Shown: positions 34,161-43,964, counted from the stretch's first letter. The stretch: 64,000 nucleotides of DNA from Lysobacterales bacterium (GCA_013001885.1 JABDLD010000051.1:1-64000); one strand, 5' to 3'. Notes: generated by a model from the sequence alone, not told the origin. Numbers and translations are program-made.

Positions 34161-35183
34161 TCATTCGTCTCCGTAGATGGCGACATACACATTTCCCAGG
34201 GAATCCACGCTCGCGCGGTACATGCCCGGTGTGTTGAACGTCAGGGCGATATTTCCCGCGGGATCCACCGCGATAATTCCACCGCTGCCACCCATTTCGA
34301 CCAGTTGCCGGTTGACGACCTGGTCAGCCGCGGCCGCCAGGTCTGCGCCGGTGTATTGGACCCGGGCGCAGATATCCCGGGCTACCGTGGCGCGAATGAA
34401 ATACTCACCGTGACCGGTGGCGCTGACCGCGCAGGAACGGTTGTCGGCATAGGTGCCGGCCCCGATGATGGGTGAGTCACCCACCCGGCCCCAGCGCTTG
34501 TTGGTCATTCCGCCGGTAGAGGTTGCAGCGGCCAGGTTGCCCTGTGCATCGAGCGCCACTGCGCCAACGGTGGAAAACCATTGATCGGGGGTCTCCGACA
34601 GCCAGGTGGTGTCGCCACCGGCCGCTCTTGCTTTCTGCAGTTGCTGCCAACGGTACTCAGTGAAGAAATACCCGTCATCCTCGAATTGCAGGCCGTGATC
34701 ACGCGCAAAACGCTCGGCTCCGTCACCCATCAGCATCACGTGAGCGGAATCCGTCATCACCCTGCGCGCCAGCAGTATCGGGTTACGAATATTTTTCACA
34801 GCCGCTACTGCTCCGGCTTCGAGCGATGCGCCTTCCATGATGGATGCGTCCAGCTCGTTTTTTCCTTCGGCGTTGAACACGGCCCCTTTTGCCGCGTTAA
34901 AGAACGGTGAATCTTCAAGTAGCGTGACGGCCCGCGTTACCGCATCGAGGCTCGATCCGCCTTCTTTCAGCACCGCATGGCCGGCGAGAACAGCCTGCTC
35001 CAGTGTCCGGCGAAGATCAAGCTCCTTCTGTTCGGAAAATTCACCTTTCTCGATGGTTCCCGCGCCGCCGTGTATGGCGATCACGAGGGGTGCGCCGGGT
35101 TCGCCGGCCTGAATTTCAGCCTGGTTCATGATCGTCCCCGCAAGTGTTAAGACAAGAATGAAAAACTGTGTTGACCTGCTCAT
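34161..35183 (-). CDS. Exported isoaspartyl peptidase/L-asparaginase (Ntn hydrolase)
   Basis: The 340-residue precursor has a signal peptide (FFILVLTLAGTIMNQAEI) and the N-terminal-nucleophile hydrolase plan: IHGGAGTIEKGE at the start, and the autocleavage site before Thr205 in STVGAVALD, with GRVGDSPIIGAG in the beta subunit. It should split into two chains and remove isoaspartyl residues from peptides or hydrolyse asparagine. Export places it in the periplasm, in line with peptide salvage. A NUDIX gene lies just upstream in the same direction. Confidence 0.9.
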   Translation of the reverse strand: MSRSTQFFILVLTLAGTIMNQAEIQAGEPGAPLVIAIHGGAGTIEKGEFSEQKELDLRRTLEQAVLAGHAVLKEGGSSLDAVTRAVTLLEDSPFFNAAKGAVFNAEGKNELDASIMEGASLEAGAVAAVKNIRNPILLARRVMTDSAHVMLMGDGAERFARDHGLQFEDDGYFFTEYRWQQLQKARAAGGDTTWLSETPDQWFSTVGAVALDAQGNLAAATSTGGMTNKRWGRVGDSPIIGAGTYADNRSCAVSATGHGEYFIRATVARDICARVQYTGADLAAAADQVVNRQLVEMGGSGGIIAVDPAGNIALTFNTPGMYRASVDSLGNVYVAIYGDE

Positions 35184-35198
35184 ATTGGGCGCCCCCGT

Positions 35199-35744
35199 TC
35201 AGTTGGAAAAAAAGTCCCTTGACTGGAGCCAGAAGAGTCCGGCGTAAATCTTGGGGTCGAGTGCCTTGCCGTCTGCCAGCTGTCGTGTCAGCCAACTGTC
35301 CACTTCGGCCAGCGGCACGATATGCACGCGGATGGATTCGCTCGCATCGCCGCCGCCGGGACCGACCCGGGTCAACCCTTTTGCCCCGACGAATGAAATG
35401 ATCTCATCCGACATCCCGGCCGAGCTAGGACAGGCCATCAGCAGCTCCATCCGATCCGCGGCAAACCCGGTTTCCTCCTCCAGTTCGCGAGCAGCGGCGC
35501 TCAGGATGCTTTCGTCCGGATCGGCGTGATCGCCAACCAGGCCGGCCGGCAATTCAATGACGGAGGCTTCAATCGGCTTTCGATACTGCTCGACCAGCAC
35601 AATCTCGCCGGCGGCGGTGACGGCGATCAGGCCAACCACTCCACTGGCGTTGCTCCTGCTGCTGAATTCCCAGCCGTCGCGTTCAAGCAGGCTGAGGTAA
35701 CGTCCCTGGTAGCGGGTAGTGTCTCGAGTCATGAGGTCAATCAT
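35199..35744 (-). CDS. NUDIX hydrolase (ADP-ribose pyrophosphatase-like)
   Basis: The 181-residue protein has a Nudix box at about residues 88-110 ending AARELEEETGF, with one extra residue between its first Gly and Glu compared with the standard spacing. A strand-rich N-terminal half and LVEQYRKPIEASVIELPAG upstream are typical of the ADP-sugar pyrophosphatase group. It would hydrolyse a nucleoside diphosphate derivative in the cytoplasm. The ATG at 35744 is used; one at 35732 is also possible. 15 bases separate it from the isoaspartyl peptidase gene. Confidence 0.88.
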   Translation of the reverse strand: MIDLMTRDTTRYQGRYLSLLERDGWEFSSRSNASGVVGLIAVTAAGEIVLVEQYRKPIEASVIELPAGLVGDHADPDESILSAAARELEEETGFAADRMELLMACPSSAGMSDEIISFVGAKGLTRVGPGGGDASESIRVHIVPLAEVDSWLTRQLADGKALDPKIYAGLFWLQSRDFFSN

Positions 35745-35882
35745 CCGTTGGCTCTGATAAACTGCAGAGATTGTATGCTTACAGCCAACGTAATCCTATT
35801 ATTACCGACGACAGGAACTAAATGAGCGGTTTCCGTTCCAATTACGCCAACAATGCTGATGAAACGGTTTCAAGGACAAAAA

Positions 35883-37229
35883 ATGCGAAGAAATATACTG
35901 GCCGGCATCTCTGCCGCGTTGGCTGCACTGATGTTCACTTCCCCCGCAACAGCCCAGTCACCGTCCGGTTCACCCGCGGACGTTGCGGCGCTCGAATTGA
36001 AATCTCAGGAAGCCCTCGAGGCTGAGAAGTGGGTCAGCTTTTACTCGACCAACATGAAGCTGCACCAGTTGCTTCCTTATGAGCCGAAATATCTCGTCAA
36101 CGTGGTCAAAGCCTGCGGAATGCTGGATCGCAAAAGCACCGCCTATCACTACATGCTTCAGATTCAGCAGCAGGGCGTGACATACGACTTCAATGCCGAC
36201 GATGAAACCCTGAAGATTCGTAATACCGAGGCGTACCAGCACATCAACAACATGTTGATTGACGCCGCTAAGCCATCGGGTGAGGGTACGACCGCGTTCA
36301 CTCTGCAGGGCAGCGGGCAGGATTACAGGGCGCTGGCCTGGGACCCAAGTCGTGAGGCATTCCTGGCCGGCACCGTCGAGGAAGGTGTTTTGCTGACCGT
36401 GACCGAGAGTGGCGAGGCCGAAGTTTTGCTCAAAGCCAATGAGGAAAACGGCCTGTGGTCGATTACCGGCCTGGCGGTTGACGTGAAAAACAATCGCTTG
36501 TGGGTTGCGAGTTCGGCAACGCCGCACTTCAAAGGATTTTCAGCAGCAGACAAAAACCGCAGCGCGCTATTCGAGTTCGATCTTAACTCTATCGAGCTAC
36601 TGGGGCGGTATAACGTTCCCGTTGACGGACTTGATCACGCGCTGGGGACTGTGGCGATAACCGAAGAAGGCCACGTTTACGTCATCGACCGGGCAACCCC
36701 GATAATTTACGCCAAGCTGCCGGGGAGTGACCGCCTGGAGGCCGTTTTTGCCAGTCCGGGAACGCGGGCGCTGGATAGTATCACGGTGACACCGGATAAC
36801 AGCCGGGTGTTTGTGTCCGACGCCGTGAAAGGTGTCCTGGTGATCGACCCGGTTGCCCGGCAGGCACGCATGCTGACGGGACCCGAAACCATGAACCTCG
36901 GAGGTATCGAGAGCATTTCATACCGGGATAGGCAGCTGTATGTCGTCCAGGGCCGCTTCACGCCGCCCCGTATCGTCCGGCTTGAACTGGATTCCAGTGG
37001 AGCGGGGGCGACTTCGGTCAGCCCGATGGCCATCGCTTTGGACCCGTTCGACCAGCCCGGTGTCGGAACGATCCGGGGTGACAATCTGTATTACCTGGCC
37101 AATGCGGGTGCTGGAGACGAATCGGGCGCCACCGTTATGAGTACGCCGCTGGCCGCGGGCGCCGAAGCAACGCCTCCGCGCGTCATTGACAACAGCAAGG
37201 CGATCACGCCCCAAGAGAAACAGGAATAG
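35883..37229 (+). CDS. Exported SMP-30/NHL-like beta-propeller protein
   Basis: A 448-residue protein beginning with a signal peptide (ISAALAALMFTSPATA). After a helical region of about 90 residues, repeated four-stranded patterns follow (ALAWDPSREAFLAGTVEEG, GLAVDVKNNRLWVAS, ITVTPDNSRVFVSDAVKG, GIESISYRDRQLYVVQG), as in SMP-30 or NHL propellers. Such proteins bind or hydrolyse small molecules or bind partners in the periplasm; no catalytic residues can be assigned. I chose the ATG at 35883 because AAGGA is seven bases upstream; an ATG at 35853 has no such site. Confidence 0.78.
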   Translation: MRRNILAGISAALAALMFTSPATAQSPSGSPADVAALELKSQEALEAEKWVSFYSTNMKLHQLLPYEPKYLVNVVKACGMLDRKSTAYHYMLQIQQQGVTYDFNADDETLKIRNTEAYQHINNMLIDAAKPSGEGTTAFTLQGSGQDYRALAWDPSREAFLAGTVEEGVLLTVTESGEAEVLLKANEENGLWSITGLAVDVKNNRLWVASSATPHFKGFSAADKNRSALFEFDLNSIELLGRYNVPVDGLDHALGTVAITEEGHVYVIDRATPIIYAKLPGSDRLEAVFASPGTRALDSITVTPDNSRVFVSDAVKGVLVIDPVARQARMLTGPETMNLGGIESISYRDRQLYVVQGRFTPPRIVRLELDSSGAGATSVSPMAIALDPFDQPGVGTIRGDNLYYLANAGAGDESGATVMSTPLAAGAEATPPRVIDNSKAITPQEKQE

Positions 37230-37240
37230 GAACCGCCGCC

Positions 37241-38125
37241 GTGTCGCTGCCCCCGGTTTATCTTGTTGACGCCAGCATCTATATTTTCAGGGCCTGGTTC
37301 TCAATGCCGGATGAATTCGTGAACCTGCGGGGTGAGCCGACCAATGCCGTTTACGGCTTCGCGGGTTTTCTCTGCAGCCTGCTGGAACAGACCGGTGCTG
37401 AGCACGTCGCGATCGCTTTCGATGAGTCACTTACGACCAGTTACCGCAATGAGATCTACCCGGAATACAAGGCCAACCGGGAACCGGCACCGGACGAATT
37501 GAAACGCCAGTTTTCCTGGGCGCGCGCCGTGGCCGAAGCGATGGGCCTGCAGTGCTTCGGTGACGGCCGTTACGAGGCGGATGACCTGATCGGCACCCTG
37601 GCTGAAATCTGGCGGGCAAAGGGACACCCGATCTGCGTGGTGACGGCTGACAAGGACCTGGCGCAGCTCGTGCGAGAGAATGACCACTGGTGGGATTTTT
37701 CCCGTAACCAAAAACTGAACGCGCGGCAATTGACCGAAAAATTCGGCGTCTCGCCGCGCCAGATGGCCGACTACCTTGCCCTGACCGGCGACCCGGTGGA
37801 CAACATTCCGGGTGTTCCGGGCGTGGGTCCAAAATCGGCCTCGGCTTTGTTGGGACACTTTGGTGACCTGGATGAGCTTTATCGGCGCCTTGATGAAGTC
37901 CAGCATCTGGGAATTAGGGGCGCCAAGTCCCTGCAAAAGAAACTGACGGATCACCGCGAGGCCGCGGACCTGGCCCGACGGCTGACGGTCATTGAGACCG
38001 CCGTCGAGTCCGCTTTGTCATCCCCTGAACTGGGCCGTCTGGAAGTTGACACGGCCCGCCTGAACCGCTTGTTCGATGAACTTGCTTTTGGCGGAATGTT
38101 GCGCCAGCGTTGCCTGCGGGCCTGA
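37241..38125 (+). CDS. 5'-3' exonuclease / flap endonuclease
   Basis: The 294-residue protein is a stand-alone version of the exonuclease domain of DNA polymerase I. Metal-binding acidic motifs are present: VDASIYIFRAW at the start, FDESLTTSYRN, YEADDLIGTLA and TADKDLAQ. A helix-hairpin segment, DNIPGVPGVGPKSA, binds DNA. It probably removes RNA primers or flaps and helps repair. E. coli Xni (ExoIX) is shorter and lacks some metal residues, which seem complete here. GTG start 10 bases after an AGGA. Confidence 0.9.
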   Translation: MSLPPVYLVDASIYIFRAWFSMPDEFVNLRGEPTNAVYGFAGFLCSLLEQTGAEHVAIAFDESLTTSYRNEIYPEYKANREPAPDELKRQFSWARAVAEAMGLQCFGDGRYEADDLIGTLAEIWRAKGHPICVVTADKDLAQLVRENDHWWDFSRNQKLNARQLTEKFGVSPRQMADYLALTGDPVDNIPGVPGVGPKSASALLGHFGDLDELYRRLDEVQHLGIRGAKSLQKKLTDHREAADLARRLTVIETAVESALSSPELGRLEVDTARLNRLFDELAFGGMLRQRCLRA

Positions 38126-38142
38126 GTTCCGATCCGGGTATT

Positions 38143-38757
38143 TCAGTTGATCAGGGAATGGCCCTGCTCGACCCTTTTTCTCAGCAGGCTGTTGCGCGGA
38201 AAATGGGCCAGCAGGAAATTCATCTGGTCAGCCAGAATTTCGCGTCCCTGCAGGTAAACATACTCAGCATGTGTCGGTGTAAACGGAATGGCAAGCAGCT
38301 GCATCCCGGCCTGCTCAGGTGTCATCCCCGCTTTGTGGTTGTTGCATCGTTTGCAGGCCGTCACCACGTTGACCCAGATATCAAGTCCGCCCTGGCTCAG
38401 CGGCTTTACGTGGTCGCGCGACAGTAAGGCGTTCGGAAACTGCTCGCCGCAGTATAGGCAAAGCGACTGATCCCGCCTGAACAGGGCCTGGTTGCTCAAG
38501 GGCGGGGTGTAGGAGGTCGAAAAAAGGTGTGCATGAGGATGGCGGCCCTGGCTGGCGATAATAGCGCTCACGTCCACATAGCTCTGTTTTCCAGTCAGCG
38601 AGTTGATGCCGCCGTGCACGCGATAAACGGTGCGTCCGAGTGAATAGCTGACCTGCCCCAGCGAAATCAGGCGTACTGCATCCTTATAGCCAACCCATTC
38701 CAGCGGCATGCCGGAAACGTCCGTTCTTAAAACCTGCTGTTGTAAGTTGTTATCCAT
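38143..38757 (-). CDS. HNH endonuclease
   Basis: A 204-residue protein with a C-terminal HNH domain: zinc Cys pair in CLYCGEQF, catalytic SRDHVKPLSQGG, then WVNVVTACKRCNNHK with the second Cys pair. The N-terminal part (about residues 8-80) includes VLRTDVSGMPLEWV. The family is common as a single chromosomal gene without a restriction system, and no methyltransferase of DNA is nearby. The ATG at 38757 is taken; a TTG at 38778 is also open. Convergent with the exonuclease gene. Confidence 0.85.
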   Translation of the reverse strand: MDNNLQQQVLRTDVSGMPLEWVGYKDAVRLISLGQVSYSLGRTVYRVHGGINSLTGKQSYVDVSAIIASQGRHPHAHLFSTSYTPPLSNQALFRRDQSLCLYCGEQFPNALLSRDHVKPLSQGGLDIWVNVVTACKRCNNHKAGMTPEQAGMQLLAIPFTPTHAEYVYLQGREILADQMNFLLAHFPRNSLLRKRVEQGHSLIN

Positions 38758-38982
38758 TCCCTGGTGCAGTCTCTGCAATTACCGTAGAAAACACAAGATG
38801 TGGTGCCTTTGGTCTGCTTTTAAGGCTGTATATCCGCTTTTTTGACAAATGGCAAGCAAAGAACGATTGCAGCCTGATCCGGCAAGAGTGGCGTACCGGA
38901 AATTTTGGTGGTTTACTTTGCGCCCAGAACCTGTCGGCCATTGAGCGGTCCAACTGATGTTTCGCAGTAATCGGGAGCAAAC

Positions 38983-40347
38983 GTGTACAACGTCACCAAA
39001 AGGCAATTGAACATTCTTTCGGTAATTTTCCTGTTGCTGGCCGCGCCATCCGGCCGCACCGCCCTGCCGGTGGCTATGAACGGAGAACCTCTGCCGTCGC
39101 TGGCACCGGTGCTTGAACAGGTCACGCCATCGGTCGTTAACATCTATACCCAAACCCGTGTCCGTGTCCGCAGCCCCTTGATGGATGATCCGTTTTTTCG
39201 CCGCTTCTTCAATATTCCGGACGTGCCGCGTGAGCGGGTCTCGCAAAGCCTGGGTTCGGGTGTGATCGTGGATGACAGGGAAGGATTCGTGATCACCAAC
39301 AACCATGTCATTGCCGGAGCCGACGACATCTCGGTGACCCTTTCCGACGGCCGGAGTTTCCGGGCCGAGGTGATCGGAACGGATCCGGATACCGATCTGG
39401 CAATGGTCCGCATTCCCGCCAAAGACTTGCAGGCTCTGCCGTTTGCAGATTCAAACCGTTTGCGCGTGGGGGATTTCGTGGTGGCCGTCGGAAATCCATT
39501 CGGCCTCGGTCAGACCGTGACGTCCGGTATCGTCAGCGCACTGGGGCGCACCGGCGTCCGGGGTCTGGAATTTCAGAACTTTATACAAACCGACGCATCG
39601 ATCAATCCGGGAAATTCGGGCGGAGCGCTGATCAACCTGCGCGGTGAACTGGTTGGGATCAACAGCGCGATCTTTACACCCAGTGGAGGCAACGTGGGTA
39701 TCGGATTTGCCATACCCTCGGCCATGGTGCGCTACGTGATGGATCAGCTGAGCAGTTTTGGCGAAGTCCGGCGCGGGACCCTGGGCCTGTCGGTCCAGAA
39801 CCTCACCGATGACCTGGCCGGTGCGTTTGACCTGGAAAAAGGCAAGGGCGTGCTGGTCGCGGAAGTCGCGGCCGGTTCGGCGGCCGAGAAAGCCGGCCTG
39901 CGCGCCGGGGACGTCATTCAGGCCATCGCCGGCTATCCGGTGCGGAACGCGCAGGAATTCCACAACTACGAAGGTCAGTTTCCGGTCGGTGAACAGCTGG
40001 CGCTGGAGATCATCAGGAACGGCAGCCCCACAACACTCCGGGTGGAAGTCGAGGAATTGAAAGCGCTTGAAGGCGAGACGGTCGATTGGCGTCTTGACGG
40101 GGCCCGGTTCGAGGAGCTGCCGCTCAAACAGCGGACGGATGCCGTCAAGGGCGTGCTGCTGTCGGAACTCGATGCGGATAGCCGGCTCGCAGCCACGGGT
40201 TTGCGGCCGGGCGACATTATTACTGCATGCAATCGCGCCAGAATCCAGGACCTGGCGGAATTCAAGGACGTGGTTTCTGCGGTCCGCGGCGCGCTTTATT
40301 TCCAGGTGCGCCGTAACGGAAATGACTACGTTGTCCGGATAGACTGA
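38983..40347 (+). CDS. degQ: Periplasmic serine protease DegQ/DegP type
   Basis: The 454-residue precursor has a signal peptide (ILSVIFLLLAAPSGRTA), a trypsin-like domain and two PDZ domains (about residues 255-345 and 375-450). The catalytic triad is His108 (TNNHVIAG), Asp138 (DTDLAM) and Ser212 (NPGNSGGA). DegQ/DegP proteins degrade or refold misfolded periplasmic proteins in cage-like oligomers. The GTG start follows GGGAG. The Q-rich linker that regulates E. coli DegP is short here, which fits DegQ better. A sigma-E promoter was looked for but not convincingly found. Confidence 0.94.
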   Translation: MYNVTKRQLNILSVIFLLLAAPSGRTALPVAMNGEPLPSLAPVLEQVTPSVVNIYTQTRVRVRSPLMDDPFFRRFFNIPDVPRERVSQSLGSGVIVDDREGFVITNNHVIAGADDISVTLSDGRSFRAEVIGTDPDTDLAMVRIPAKDLQALPFADSNRLRVGDFVVAVGNPFGLGQTVTSGIVSALGRTGVRGLEFQNFIQTDASINPGNSGGALINLRGELVGINSAIFTPSGGNVGIGFAIPSAMVRYVMDQLSSFGEVRRGTLGLSVQNLTDDLAGAFDLEKGKGVLVAEVAAGSAAEKAGLRAGDVIQAIAGYPVRNAQEFHNYEGQFPVGEQLALEIIRNGSPTTLRVEVEELKALEGETVDWRLDGARFEELPLKQRTDAVKGVLLSELDADSRLAATGLRPGDIITACNRARIQDLAEFKDVVSAVRGALYFQVRRNGNDYVVRID

Positions 40348-40348
40348 A

Positions 40349-40378
40349 TTGTAACGGCAACTGAAACTGTTTTATGCT
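40349..40378 (+). promoter_or_regulatory. Possible sigma-70 promoter of the aminopeptidase gene
   Basis: TTGTAA (40349-40354) and TATGCT (40373-40378) are 18 bases apart, each matching the consensus at four of six positions. It lies directly after the degQ stop and upstream of the aminopeptidase ribosome site AAAGG. Confidence 0.3.
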
Positions 40379-40409
40379 CGCTGTTTGATTTTTGAAAGGT
40401 GACCAGACC

Positions 40410-41789
40410 GTGTGTTTTCTTACGATGACCGAATTACAGCAGGACCAGGCGGTTATACCGCTACGGCCTCTTGCCGCTGCTGACTTCGACCAGTGGAAAG
40501 AGCAGGCCGCTCCCGCCCAGGTTCAATGGGCAGAGGGTTCCGGTTTCAAGGCGTCCCCCGGCCAGTCGTGTGCTTTTCCTGCGGCTGACGGCAAGCCGGA
40601 ATTCTGGCTGTTCGGTGTCGAGGAACAGGTGGCTTTGTACCGCTTGGCCGCCCTGGCGGCCAGCCTGCCTGAAGCCGTCTATCGCCTCGACAGCACCTGG
40701 TCCCGGCAAGACCGCGCCCAGGCCAGTCTCGGCTGGGGCCTGGGCTCCTACTGTTTTGACCGCTACAAGGCGAACAACAAATCCAGACCGCTGTTGTTGC
40801 TGGATGAAGATATCGACAGCGAAGTGCGTTCACTGCATCACGCACAATGCCTGGTCCGCGACCTGGTCAACACGCCAACTGAACACATGGGGCCGTCACA
40901 ATTGGCCAGCGCAGTCCAGCGGCAGGCGGACGCTTTTGGCGGTGAGACCGATTTTGTCGTGGGAGCCGATCTGTTGACCCGCAATTTCCCGGCCATTCAT
41001 GCGGTCGGACGGGCCTCGGACCAGCAACCCCGGCTGCTTGAAATGACCTGGGGTGATGAGGATGCGCCGGTTTTATCACTGGTCGGCAAAGGCGTCTGTT
41101 TCGATACCGGCGGTCTCGACCTCAAGTCCGCGGCCGGGATGAAGCTGATGAAGAAAGACATGGGTGGCGCTGCCCATGCGCTGGCCCTGGCCCGGTTGGT
41201 GATGGAACACCGCTTGCCGGTGCGGCTCAAACTGCTGATTCCGGCCGTTGAAAATGCCGTCTCCGGAAATGCATACCGGCCCGGAGATATTATTCCGACT
41301 CGCAAGGGGCTGTCAGTGGAAATCGGAAATACAGATGCGGAGGGCCGGGTGGTTCTGTCTGATGCGCTGGCCTATGCCTGCGAAGACCAGCCTGACCTGG
41401 TGATCGATTTCGCGACCTTGACCGGGGCTGCCCGAATTGCCCTTGGCGCTGATCTGCCGCCGCTGTTCAGCAATCACGATGACGTGGCCAGGGCCATTCA
41501 GCAGGCGGGCGATGAAGTGGAAGATCCGCTGTGGACCCTGCCGCTGTATCAACCCTACCGCAAGCTGATTGAAAGCCCGATCGCGGATATCAACAACAGC
41601 GGCAGCAGTGCGTTCGGCGGCTGCATTACGGCGGCTTTGTTTCTCGAGTCATTCGTGGAAACACAAATCCCGTGGGTGCATATTGATACGTTTGCCTGGA
41701 ACCAGGCCGACCGGCCCGGCAGGCCGCAGGGCGGCGAGGCGCTTGGGTTGCGGGCGGTTTTCAAGTATTTGCAATCTCGTTATCGCTAG
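40410..41789 (+). CDS. Leucyl aminopeptidase family (M17) protein
   Basis: A protein of about 459 residues with the M17 catalytic signatures: Lys and Asp metal ligands in GKGVCFDTGGLDLKSAAG, MKKDMGGAA, and NTDAEGRVVLSDAL with the second metal set and catalytic Arg. It releases N-terminal residues from peptides in the cytoplasm as a hexamer with two metals per site. The GTG at 40410 is chosen because AAAGG lies 10 bases upstream; an ATG at 40425 is also possible. It is about 40 residues shorter than E. coli PepA, mostly in the N-terminal domain. Confidence 0.92.
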   Translation: MCFLTMTELQQDQAVIPLRPLAAADFDQWKEQAAPAQVQWAEGSGFKASPGQSCAFPAADGKPEFWLFGVEEQVALYRLAALAASLPEAVYRLDSTWSRQDRAQASLGWGLGSYCFDRYKANNKSRPLLLLDEDIDSEVRSLHHAQCLVRDLVNTPTEHMGPSQLASAVQRQADAFGGETDFVVGADLLTRNFPAIHAVGRASDQQPRLLEMTWGDEDAPVLSLVGKGVCFDTGGLDLKSAAGMKLMKKDMGGAAHALALARLVMEHRLPVRLKLLIPAVENAVSGNAYRPGDIIPTRKGLSVEIGNTDAEGRVVLSDALAYACEDQPDLVIDFATLTGAARIALGADLPPLFSNHDDVARAIQQAGDEVEDPLWTLPLYQPYRKLIESPIADINNSGSSAFGGCITAALFLESFVETQIPWVHIDTFAWNQADRPGRPQGGEALGLRAVFKYLQSRYR

Positions 41790-41827
41790 GCACCCGGTTC
41801 AGCGGGCCTTTGCTCCGCAGGCTTCGC

Positions 41828-42946
41828 TCAAAGCAGCACAAAGCTGAGCAGCGCGACAAATGAGGTGGCCAGCGCCAGCAGCATCATGTACGAAATACCA
41901 ATGCAGCTGAATTTCAGAAAAGTCAGTCCCCACCCCTGCCCATAAACCCGTTTCAGCGACAGGAACATGTATAACGGGATCCAGATTAACACCAGGAAGT
42001 CCATGAAATTAACTATGCTGGCCACCAGGCCCTCTTCGGTCGGATCCAGCCAGCTAGCGTAAGAATTGGCCGAGATTGTGATCAGCAGGATCACGAATAC
42101 GAATGCGTGGTTGTGCAATGCAAATATCAGGTGCTCGACGTAATATTTTTTGGCAAACAGATACCAGAACTTGAACAACAGCGCGACCAGGGGCAACAGC
42201 ACGAACATCGTGGCGGGCAAGACATCGAATATCTTGTCCATGATCAAATCCGGATTTTTCTCTATTTGACGGCCTTTTTGTGGTGATTCCCCTATCTCGT
42301 CATTCACCCAATCGTTCACCCAGTTCGGCATCAGCGGAACGATAAAGGGATTGGTTTCGCGATCCCAGGGCTCTCCATTGATATTGATCGTATCGTGTTC
42401 GTGCTCCCCCTCCTGCTCTTGCTCTTGCTGAGCTTCCCGGATGGTCTTCCTGGCCTCCTCGGCGGTTGCGGGATCGAGCCGGTCGAGGGCATCGTCGATT
42501 TTCTGCTGTTGTTTTTCTTCAAGCTGAACTCCGGTGACGACATCGCCGCTGTTCGAGTCACCAATTTTGAGCGAGGCGTTGGTCAACATCGCGGCCAGAA
42601 AGAAAAATGCGATGCTGGAAAAAATATACAAACGCAACGGCGGCACATATCGAAACCGCCTGCCGTCAAGATAATCGCGGGTCAGTTTTCCGGGTTTGAA
42701 CAGAAGCGGTTTGAGGGTGCGCAGAAAACGGGAATCAAAATCGAGGGTGTCCTCCAGCAACTCCCTCATCAGTGCCGGAAAGAAACGCATCAGGTTTTTA
42801 TCCGGCTGCCCGCAGAAATAGCAAAAGGGTCCCTTCAGATCGGTACCGCAGTTCAGGCAGTCAGGCGACCCCGCCAGCCGGTTCGCGGCGATGGTCAGGG
42901 ATTTTCCCGGCTGTTGCACGGGCAGGTATGATTTATCGGCGTTCAT
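41828..42946 (-). CDS. DUF3667 membrane protein with N-terminal zinc ribbon
   Basis: The 372-residue protein opens with CLNCGTDLKGPFCYFCGQ (about residues 35-52), a four-Cys zinc-ribbon-like motif, followed by the DUF3667 region (LDFDSRFLRTLKPLLFKPG) and FRYVPPLRLYIFSSIAFF, then a charged, Glu/Gln-rich loop and three C-terminal membrane helices. Function of DUF3667 proteins is unassigned. Its start overlaps the stop of the SDR gene by four bases (ATGA), so the two are translationally coupled. Confidence 0.86.
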   Translation of the reverse strand: MNADKSYLPVQQPGKSLTIAANRLAGSPDCLNCGTDLKGPFCYFCGQPDKNLMRFFPALMRELLEDTLDFDSRFLRTLKPLLFKPGKLTRDYLDGRRFRYVPPLRLYIFSSIAFFFLAAMLTNASLKIGDSNSGDVVTGVQLEEKQQQKIDDALDRLDPATAEEARKTIREAQQEQEQEGEHEHDTININGEPWDRETNPFIVPLMPNWVNDWVNDEIGESPQKGRQIEKNPDLIMDKIFDVLPATMFVLLPLVALLFKFWYLFAKKYYVEHLIFALHNHAFVFVILLITISANSYASWLDPTEEGLVASIVNFMDFLVLIWIPLYMFLSLKRVYGQGWGLTFLKFSCIGISYMMLLALATSFVALLSFVLL

Positions 42947-43929
42947 GAGAGCAATCCTTGTCTTTGCATCCAGGCTGCAGTGTCTTCGATCAATTGGCGT
43001 ATCGGTGTGAACCGGTAATCCAGCTCCTTTCGGGCTTTACCGGAATTGCAGTTGACGTGGTACGAGACCATCGCCGCCGATTCGGGGGTGACGTCAGGCT
43101 CCCGCCCGCTGAAAGATGCCGTGATGGTATTCAAATGCGCCCAGGCCCGGATGATCCAGGCGGGCGCCGCTTTTACCGGAACCTTGCAGCCAACCACTTC
43201 ACCGGCGATTTTAACGACATCGGCAAATGCTGCGTATTCACCGCCCAGCAGATACTTTTCGCCGCTGCGGCCCCGGTGAAACGCCGCGATATGCGCATTT
43301 GCAACCTCACGCACATCGCAGAAATTTCCGCTTCCCGGCGGTGCGGCAAATAATTTGCCCTGCTGCACCATGCGAATCATGCGGGACCAGTTATGTTGAT
43401 CACCGGGACCGAGAATATGCGCCGGATTCAGGATGACTGCCTCCATCTGCCGGTTGCTGGCCTTATCCAGAACCAGTTGCTCCGCCCGGTACTTACTGCG
43501 CACATAGTTGATCCAGTCTGTTGCCCCGGTCCGGGCGCTTTCTTCCGTGAGTTCCGTATTGCGAAATCCCCAGGTCGTGAAGCTCGATGTGTGTATGAAT
43601 CGCCTTACCCCTGCGGCAGCGGCGGCTTCGAGCATGTTACGGGTGCCGTCGATATTGACCCGGTCCTGGAGCCGGTTGTTTTTTGCCCAGAAATTCGTGC
43701 TGGCGGCAACGTGAAAGACCGCATCGAAAGGCTCAGGCATAGCAGCGCGCACGCTGTCGTAATCAGAGAGATCTCCAAGATGAACGGTGACCGGAACTCC
43801 TTCTATTTCATTCAGCAGGGAGCTTCTCCGGGCCAGCACGTGGACGTCCCAGCCCTGGCCGTGCAGCCCCCTGACCAAGTGGGATCCGACGAAACCGGAC
43901 GCACCGCTGACACATGCCGTCAGGCTCAT
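42943..43929 (-). CDS. NAD-dependent epimerase/dehydratase (extended SDR)
   Basis: The 328-residue protein starts with the nucleotide-binding TACVSGASGFVGSHLV and has the catalytic Tyr and Lys in YVRSKYRAE. It resembles dihydroflavonol reductase/3-beta-hydroxysteroid dehydrogenase-like SDRs, which reduce or oxidise a hydroxyl using NAD(P). The ATG at 43929 places the Rossmann motif at the N-terminus; an upstream start would overlap the divergent MATE gene. The link to the downstream DUF3667 gene is by overlap; a lipid-linked job is possible but not shown. Confidence 0.88.
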   Translation of the reverse strand: MSLTACVSGASGFVGSHLVRGLHGQGWDVHVLARRSSLLNEIEGVPVTVHLGDLSDYDSVRAAMPEPFDAVFHVAASTNFWAKNNRLQDRVNIDGTRNMLEAAAAAGVRRFIHTSSFTTWGFRNTELTEESARTGATDWINYVRSKYRAEQLVLDKASNRQMEAVILNPAHILGPGDQHNWSRMIRMVQQGKLFAAPPGSGNFCDVREVANAHIAAFHRGRSGEKYLLGGEYAAFADVVKIAGEVVGCKVPVKAAPAWIIRAWAHLNTITASFSGREPDVTPESAAMVSYHVNCNSGKARKELDYRFTPIRQLIEDTAAWMQRQGLLS

Positions 43930-43964
43930 GATGGGCTGTCTCTCCTGTACAATCAGCGGCTGGG

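Noticed and set aside
38779-38982. sigma-E promoter before degQ
   Set aside because: GGAAATT is present near 38899, but no matching -10 element is found at the proper spacing, so I do not claim it.
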